A stretch of DNA of 64,000 nt. Origin: Gracilaria gracilis. Taxonomy: Eukaryota > Rhodophyta > Florideophyceae > Gracilariales > Gracilariaceae. Positions 57,323 through 64,000 of this stretch are shown piece after piece. Numbering within the stretch: position 1 is the first letter of the stretch; each line of letters starts with the position of its first letter. Made by a program: the position numbers and the translations under genes. The notes under the pieces were generated by a model. It made no database searches. It had not been told where the DNA came from and saw only the letters and a program-made list of their open reading frames with translations. The stretch is from NCBI GenBank assembly GCA_030374805.1, contig JARGSG010000046.1, positions 62,001 to 126,000 on the forward strand, given 5' to 3'.

Positions 57323-58101
57323 AGGTCTCGATTAACCACACACGTAAGTGTCCCTGATTTGAGTTGGATTTACTCTCCTTCACACTATTGAAAGAGGAAA
57401 AACCTGCCAAAAATCTCTACCCTTACCTCCCGTAGTCGATGAAATGCAGGAAACTATCGGAGAGATCAATATTAATTACTATGGGTTACAGTTGTGGGAG
57501 ACACAAAGAATATTAATTTACAAAGCCAAGCATATATCCCATGAAGAACTGCGAAATCCTCATGCGACAGAGAAGAATCTCGATGGCCATTTCATTGCAT
57601 GTTACTTATTTCCTTTTGGCCTCGACGATAGGTTACCAGATCGCTTTGATGGCTTTGGATGAGTTAACTCTGATCTCTTTCCACTCTTCGAACGGATTTT
57701 GGTCCAACAAACTGGTCGTTCAACTTGGGCGCGCTTTTGATGGCTTCCAAACATGCTAGCCTTTGGGCTCTTCACCGCTGGCTCTCTTTCTCTCACTGCT
57801 GTTACAGGACCAATAGGTTCTATAGTATCTTCGACTTCCGCATTGTACGACCTATAAGGTCGATGGTTGTTTGCACTGCGATCGACGGATGGCCTCTCTT
57901 TGCCTCGAGTCATGGGTTCTGGAAGAACCATGTCGCATTCTCTCAACATCTCATGGTCTTCCTGCGTGGTACTCTTGCTGCCTTCGTCTGAGGTTTTTTC
58001 TCCTGAATTCTGAGATTGTGACCATTCACAATTTGTTGACTTGAATTTGAGCTCGTATCCGAACTACAATATGAAGAGTCGTTTTCATGACGGCCAAGAG
58101 T
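57323..58101. other. Region with weak coding signal only
   Basis: Contains a minus-strand frame 57602-57949 (115 codons, basic, low complexity) that may belong with 58102-58857 as a second exon; no splice signals confirmed. Confidence 0.3.
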
Positions 58102-58857
58102 TTAGTCGCTTCTCAACAACCTGCGACGTTTCTGTCTCCGATTATGCGTAACTTTCTGACTTGTATTCAGTTCATGACGCTGGCGCTGCCGTTTCACGCT
58201 GCAACGAAGATTAGTTTGCTCATCCACACTGGACTGAATTGAATCAGCAGGGGAACATTGACGCAGGTCCTCTGGTTGGCGCACATGGGCTTCAGAGCAT
58301 TTTCTGGACTCTGCTTTCTCTCTTCGGGCTGCAATCATGCGTTCCTCCTTTGCCTTGTTTCTTTCATCGGTCTGGATGTCACGAGAAGAGATTTCAATTT
58401 CACTGCTGCCCTTTTCTCTCCGACGCATTCTTTTCGCACGGGTTTTCATCGGCTTTTGGTCGACTAATTTGGTCTTAATAGCCTCATTTGCTCCCCGAAG
58501 ACACTTTGTGGCATGCCGATGTTCAAATGGATTAGCTAGTTGTCCCATGATACGCCTCAGCTCTGTTTGGAGTTCACGTTTTCGCTTTAAGAATAGTTGT
58601 TTAATATTTTGAACGTTGTACTTCCCATAGTAGCGATGAAGAACGTCAGACCCCCCCAGCTCGATACCAACCACTTCCAGTATCCGATACGAGTACGCTC
58701 TCTCAAAGCATGGAAGAGGAGGAATGAGTTCCGACTCGGATTTAACACCGGAGTTATGCTCATTAATGGCATGATGCAGTGCTTCTCCAATGTAAACATT
58801 TCCTCGACGACCATTCTCGTGAGGATGCTTCAGAGCTTCACCTTTCATGAAATCCAA
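58102..58857 (-). CDS. Hypothetical basic, coiled-coil-like protein, about 248 aa
   Basis: The frame begins at a TTG (58857); the first ATG is at 58848 and fits 248 residues. Residues 1-90 look globular (EALHHAINEHNSG, RAYSYRILEVVGIELGG, DVLHRYYGKYNVQNIKQLF). From residue about 90 the protein is very rich in Arg, Lys and Glu with a helical pattern (KRKRELQTELRRIMGQL; KAKEERMIAARREKAESRK) and ends in an Arg-rich tail, pointing to a nuclear or nucleic-acid-binding protein. It lies divergently from the TNP2-type transposase, as accessory genes of CACTA elements often do; that link is inference. Confidence 0.4.
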   Translation of the reverse strand: MDFMKGEALKHPHENGRRGNVYIGEALHHAINEHNSGVKSESELIPPLPCFERAYSYRILEVVGIELGGSDVLHRYYGKYNVQNIKQLFLKRKRELQTELRRIMGQLANPFEHRHATKCLRGANEAIKTKLVDQKPMKTRAKRMRRREKGSSEIEISSRDIQTDERNKAKEERMIAARREKAESRKCSEAHVRQPEDLRQCSPADSIQSSVDEQTNLRCSVKRQRQRHELNTSQKVTHNRRQKRRRLLRSD

Positions 58858-59371
58858 ACGCGAAGTAGACAGCGGAAAACGAGGGACTCAAACAGAGAGA
58901 AGGGATTATAAGATGTGAGAAAACCTCTACGATCTGACCGCAAAAAAGAAATGCGGTGCAGGCGTTTGCAGCAACCTGCGATGGCGATGACGGGTACCGA
59001 GGTTTGGACCCAGACGGGAACAGCTGTTCTAAATATCGCAAAGACTGTGATGTTTCTGGAAGAACTGAAATGAAAAATGTGAAACACTCACAATTTTTAC
59101 GATCGTCGTCACCGATGATGCAAACTCGGACTATGACAAACTAATCTCATGTGATGCTTTCTACTCTTCTCTGTTTCTCTTTAATACTGGTCTAATGCCT
59201 AAGAAATAAGCTGTGGTTGAAATACGGACAGAAATATCATGTCTTCCACTGGTTATGGATTCCAAGTCTAAGTCATTGCCATTGCTTTTTCGGAAAGGTC
59301 ATTAGCAGAACAACAGCATTTCAAAATTACGGCCAGTCTCTTAGGCTAGAGTCTCAGCTAAATAGGAGGGC
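58858..59371. other. Region without supported features
   Basis: Spacer between the basic-protein frame and the solo LTR target site. Confidence 0.35.
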
Positions 59372-59376
59372 CCCAC

Positions 59377-59884
59377 TGTCGTACAAATACCGATAAGGTG
59401 TGGGGTCCGCCTGGTAGAGAGAGCGCGCGAGGGCTCAATCTAAAGGAGAAAAACACATAACCAATATGGTAGTAGGGCACCTGAAACCCGCAGGGGCAAA
59501 CGGCGGGGCAACTAGTCTAGACCGTGTAGGTGTACGGTAGCAGACGTCGACGCGCGGTAAAACCTGAATAGTAATAGAGTAGCAAGTGACCAAGATGGTA
59601 TAGTTACTGCTCTAGTGGTGCCTGACTTTACAATACCCAGGGGGGAAGGCGAGGTGCACCACAATATATACAAGGTGCACCGACGGCGATCTCCCATGCG
59701 GGCATGAAGTCATCGGCTGCGCCCATGACCTACTGTCATGGGCCAGCAATGCTAAACTATCCTAGACTATAAATTAGAAATTAGAAATTATAAAATACAG
59801 AATACCAATTGGGTACAGTGCAGCCAGCAAGGCGCACCAGTAGGCCCACGTGGCACCAACCCACTGAGGTCTCATTGTACTACA
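59377..59884 (+). repeat. LTR-family copy C, solo LTR
   Basis: 508 bp beginning TGTCGTACAA and ending TTGTACTACA (9 of 10 inverted match). The target duplication CCCAC is perfect at 59372-59376 and 59885-59889. About 80% like copies A and B near 36 kb by eye. No internal sequence remains, so it is a recombination product (solo LTR) or a short non-autonomous unit. Confidence 0.85.
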
Positions 59885-59909
59885 CCCACTTGCCATTGCA
59901 CCCCCACTC

Positions 59910-62900
59910 TTGGCTGTTGGCGCATATTCTTCTTCATCCTCTGAGCAAAGCAGTTCTGCCTCCTTGGGTACTTCTTCTTCAATTTTGGCCAACCCCCGTC
60001 GATCTCAAAAATGTCATTCAAGTGGTTTTGGATTGAGAACCGCTTCTCTTCTGAGTTTCAATCCTCGACTTGGACACGCGTTGAGTGCTGAGAACCACAG
60101 CAGTGGCCACGCTGACCCAGAAAGCTTGGAATACACGCCTCGTCCATCACCACAAGGACTCTGTGCGGCAGACAGGGATGAACGCACAAGCCGGCAGATG
60201 AAATGTTCTTGTCATGTTTCATTTGATAGTTTCCTTTCTCGACCCGGATCCAGGTTAGGAGGGTATGAAGAAGCAAGTTTTCTTTCCCACGACATTTCTG
60301 AAGGAAAAATCTCGTCTCCCGGGCCATTTCATACCTTAAGCAGTCCTAGTATGTTGTTCAGGGAAAGAGAAACTCGTACAAACTCGGACACCGAATTGTC
60401 TCAAAGCAGTGCTGGCCTATTACACAATGAGCAGCAGAATGAAATGGTGATTAGGAATATGGCCGAATACAGACTGCTGGACTTCACGAGCAATCATTCA
60501 TTTGTCGTTGGATTTGCCTTAAAACACGAGAGGGCCACAGTGTCTATGTTGAATGATTTGCTTCGAGATCGAGGTACGAGCTTTACATCTTGGAATGGTT
60601 TTCGTAAAGCTTTGATACGCTAAGCACTTCTGGGGTTCAAGTTACTTTCCTTCGGCTCTAACGGACGTGAAGCTATAGAGACTAGGGGACCGGAAGTTTC
60701 TAGGTCTTGTCAACACCCGAAGTGCAAAATTCAATTGGCACCTCTCTCGCAACACTGTTATATTGGGATCTGGGATCGACTTCAGGCCCAAATGATGAGC
60801 GAAGTAAGAGGTCCCATATTATACAACTACTTTCACACTATATTGAGAAAACGAACACGCAACATATCGTCTGAAACGAAAGAATACAAAGATTTTGTTT
60901 CTGGAAGGCTCTTTGAGGACGCCGTCACAAAGCTTGACGGTTTCGAAGCAGTGAAGTACGATATCTTTTTCTCTTTATCTACAGATGGGGTATCGGCCTT
61001 CCAATAGAGCGAATACAGCTATTGGCAGGTGGTACTCCTTGTACCAAATCTACCACCCTCTCAACGTTTCAAGCTGAGCAACATGCTACCAGTGTCGATA
61101 ATACCAGGGCCAAAATCCCCGGATAAACTAACATCCTTTCTGGCCCTGTGGAGCAATGGCAATCCGATGTCGGTACAATGAAGTTTCTCATTATAGAGCT
61201 CTACTCATTGAGCTCTGACGTGTCAGACTATGAATATGGACCCCGTTTCGGGTGAAATTGGAAATATTGTTGGGACGTACCTTATTAGGTGAATCTAGGA
61301 CAGAACCTATGAAATAGGTGTACAGTAGGGCCTTGTGGCATATTTGTCCAAATATTTGGCGTCACACCCACTGGGTAGATACCTTGGCACCCTGACACTG
61401 GGTTGTCCACGTGTAGAGCCCTCGTGGGAGTGCGCAGCCCTAGATACAGTAGATAGCATATATGCTCCGGCGATCTCGCCCTGGAGCCACTTAGTAAACC
61501 TCACCTGAGTCGTATCTTCTTCCTGAAGTACGTGGTCTTCATCCCGAGGGTCGGGCCATGGTTGTTACTGCCTACGTAAGTTTACGATTCCTCTGAGGAG
61601 AGTAACCACGACTGGTCTCGGTACAATCACCCCTCAGGGTCCCTAAGGAAGTTCTTTACTACCAGTGTCTGGCTTGTTTCGCCAATTACCCCAGTATCAG
61701 GTCGTATTTGTTATCGTTCGCCGAGGTACCGGATCGTTGTTTAGTTCATCGTTTTCCTGGTGCAGGCCTCGCTTTCGCCTCTGTATAGAGTTATATTTGG
61801 ACACTCGTGTGTGTGTCTCGTTCCGCTATCGGCCCTGTTCCCGCCGTTGGCACGGGCCGTAGCCTCGCTCGTGTGGTTCTCTGTAAGAGCATTACACCGT
61901 TTTACGGCACCGATCGCTCCACTTCTAGACCCGTTCTCTCGTGACCCGTCGTCGGTTACTCCTCTCTAGGCTCACGCTCTTCTTCACCTCTGCAGGTTAT
62001 TCCAGTACCGTCTCCGGTTTACACCCGGCTGCCACAAGGCACGCGCACGGGCAGAGGGCTCTACCTCTGAGTTCGCCCTTTTGTGGGAGCAGGACTAGGA
62101 CATCCGGGTGGATACATACCCTCTTTGGGGTTTGCTCTACAGCCCCCTTTAATAGCAGAACTAGAGGAGTTTGAAAAGGATAAAACTGTTCAAATGTGGG
62201 ATGGGATTGAGCGTTATGTGCGGGCCTACCTACTTTACGTCCAAGGTGACCTTGCAGCTTTGATAAAACTCACAAATCTACGGGGCTACAATGGTCTCGT
62301 ACATTGTACATTCTGTTCAATTCGAAGAAAATTCAATGCCTGACGAAATCATATGTACTATCCGTCACAAACTACCAAGATGGAGAAGAGAAGTGTCAAG
62401 AGAGTTAGAATTTGGAGTCCAAGACAATTACTAATGAGAGATGCAGATCAGTTTCTGGTTTCTGTGAGAGATCTAAAAGTTGAGGCGCCGAGAATTTCGA
62501 AACAGGAACTTAATCAGAGCTATAAATTCCTTAAGATTCGTTCTCCCTCTCTAAGCCCTTTGATTGAACGACTATCTTTCATTACTCCATTTGATTTTTC
62601 CAATAGACACTATGCATCTGTGGTTCGAGAACATTGCCATGGACAGGATGTCCATCTGGTTGGGTGAGACGAGGTATATCTCTCCAATTTTTGCCCTTCA
62701 AGACAAAGGGAAGCAAAATTTAGGTTAGGAAGAGACTATTAGAAACCGGAAAATGGTTTAACCATCGCATCAGATGACCAAGAAGCTTAGAAGAGCGCAA
62801 GAAATGGGAGGCCACGGAATGTAAAGCCTTTGTAATTCATCTGAGCCTTGTTGTTTTTGACGGAATTCTCCCACCAAATATATTGGCCGGTTGGAAGATT

Positions 62901-63838
62901 TTTGTGGATCTCTGCGAGATGGTCTGTCGATGGCAACTTTCTGAGACAAAGGCGAAAAGAGTGGAGTCTCTTGCCCAGACATTCTTTGTTCACTTTTCGC
63001 GAACCTACTTCGGCTATCAACCAGACAACGAGCACCTCTGCAAATACGTCTACCATCTTCTCCTGCATCTAGGAAGCTCTACAAGAAGTGGTGGGACTTT
63101 AGCGCTGGTTTCACAATGAAGCATAGAAAATTATGTAGGCTTTTTGAACAGGAGATGCAATTCCACCTTTAAGTTTGCCGAATCCGCTGTAGAGAGTGTG
63201 AAGGTTACCGAAGCCGTGAACCTTTATTGTTCAACACATCGCATTCCGATCCCGCTCTTTGAACATAATGATGAAAATGAAAGGCCTGCTCTTATATGTA
63301 GGAGTTTAGATCCTGATCTGGAAGGGTTTACATTCTGTCATCTCCAGAAGTACTTCACCTTCTTTTATCTTTCGAATATAGTTGGGTGTGGATTTAACCC
63401 AGTGCTGCGCAGCTTCTATAAACGAAGCAGAAAAGCTACGAAAGGCTCATCTATAGGTTTTATGCATTCCGAAATTGAAACGCAGAAAGGAATCACAGGT
63501 TGGGCTCGTCTTCATGATGTAAAAGCCAGTGACGAGTATGTGACTATGTACTAGTGTCATATGATGCAAAGCGTTCACGAGAGAACCAGATCTTCTTGTT
63601 TCTCTGCTGCTCACTTTGAAGGTTCTACGGGAAACGAAGTACATGTGAACTATGAAAAGATCTTGTTATTTTTCGAGCATACTGTTCTGGGCGAACGCAG
63701 TCTTTCTGTCTTATTCGATGGGCATCCAGAGAAATGAAAAGAGGAAAACAAAGACAAGTATTCGCAAAAGGTTTTCAGATGGAAGGAAAGGTATTTAAAG
63801 GGGCTTCTGTGGAAAGTACATCGCCGTTTTCGAACCAA
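59910..63838 (+). pseudogene. TNP2-type (CACTA/EnSpm) transposase, broken
   Basis: Readable transposase_21 features in order: an N-terminal frame from about 59910 (conserved part from about 60430) to TAA at 60621; in the same frame CQHPKCKIQ, WDRLQAQ, FVSGRLFEDAV, SLSTDGVSAF, TAG at 61005, then YWQVVLLVPNLPPSQRFK and IPGPKSPDKLTSFL, the family's signature. A 995-bp insert (61147-62141) interrupts here. The gene resumes with PLIAELEEF, VQGDLAALIKL and CTFCSIRRK, then TGA at 62341 and 62665, a frame change near 62670-62780, and a C-terminal region (LVVFDGILPP, HLCKYVYHLLLHLG) with TGA at 63117 and TAG at 63552, readable to about 63838. It once cut and pasted a CACTA transposon. Its inverted ends were not located. 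Confidence 0.75.
61147..62141 (+). repeat. 995-bp insertion in the TNP2 pseudogene, probable solo LTR
   Basis: Starts TGTGGAGCAA and ends TTGCTCTACA (9 of 10 inverted match), with GCCC on both sides (61143-61146; 62142-62145). The transposase signature LTSFL...PLIAEL reads across once the insert is skipped. No coding content or match elsewhere in the window was seen. TG...CA ends and size fit a long solo LTR; orientation is undetermined. Confidence 0.6.
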
Positions 63839-64000
63839 ATATCAGTTACTGAACAGATTGTGAACGTGGGAAGAAGAGGAGAAAAGAGAACGTATTTTCA
63901 GATCCTCTGAGATAAGCCTATCTCTTGAAGAAGAGGAAATAAAAATCTTCTGCGTCTAATACCATTTATTATCTTCAAGGGCTCTCCTAGGTGAGTATAG

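Noticed and set aside
59050..59095. Tiny GTGAGT...TTTCAG intron on the minus strand
   Set aside because: About 28 nt, too short, and no coding frame is joined by it.
1..64000. CRISPR arrays, rRNA genes, bacterial operons or phage features
   Set aside because: None seen; gene structure, TATA boxes, splicing signals and transposon types are eukaryotic.

Overview
This is a nuclear, eukaryotic, gene-poor and transposon-rich window. The few ordinary genes look intronless, and two of them have a TATATAAG-type TATA box about 95-110 nt upstream of the start codon. A Golgi carbohydrate sulfotransferase, secreted proteins in a small gene island, and dense nested LTR and DNA transposons fit a multicellular red alga (Florideophyceae, Chondrus-like). 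The taxonomic call is inference; no rRNA, tRNA or organelle marker is present.

Left part (1-23 kb). The ordinary genes are: a secreted cysteine-rich protein (134-1834, -), two diverged tandem membrane-protein paralogues (10248-11693 and 12495-13763, +), a type II membrane sulfotransferase (14051-14992, -) and a secreted von Willebrand factor A protein (21850-22995, -). Two Ty1/copia retrotransposons sit between them. Copia-1 (2861-9210, -) has 205-bp LTRs differing at one base and a CTGCG duplication, but a broken integrase. Copia-2 (16470-21081, -) has 207-bp LTRs identical by eye, a GTTAG duplication and one uninterrupted 1363-residue gag-pol frame.

Middle (24-34 kb). A pogo/CENP-B-like transposon (23997-33833, 23-bp inverted ends, TA target) is split by a 6464-bp Mutator-like element (25814-32277, ~265-bp inverted ends, perfect 9-bp duplication TGTCAGAGG). 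The Mutator-like element appears to encode one spliced protein of about 1585 residues: a Ulp1/C48 cysteine protease, a FAR1-like zinc finger, then a Mutator transposase with SWIM finger, joined through an 85-nt intron. This is the most notable system in the window.

Right part (34-64 kb). This is older repeat debris: an LTR family seen three times (two copies nested in opposite orientation at 35.6-36.6 kb, one solo LTR at 59.4 kb), a gag-like pseudogene, an unrecognised 632-codon pseudogene (38407-40302), a chromodomain Ty3/gypsy fragment (40743-42690, -), two decayed copia elements (44233-49441, +, TSD GAATC; 52402-57317, -, TSD ACTGT), an unidentified broken reading frame near 51-52 kb, and a TNP2-type (CACTA/EnSpm) transposase pseudogene (about 59910-63838, +) split by a 995-bp insertion.

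The primer sites are informative. Copia-1 is complementary to a tRNA 3' end of initiator-Met type, whereas copia-2 and the 52-57 kb element are complementary to the initiator-Met anticodon arm, as in Drosophila copia half-tRNA priming. Coordinates and comparisons were made by eye; family names come from motif recognition, not searches.
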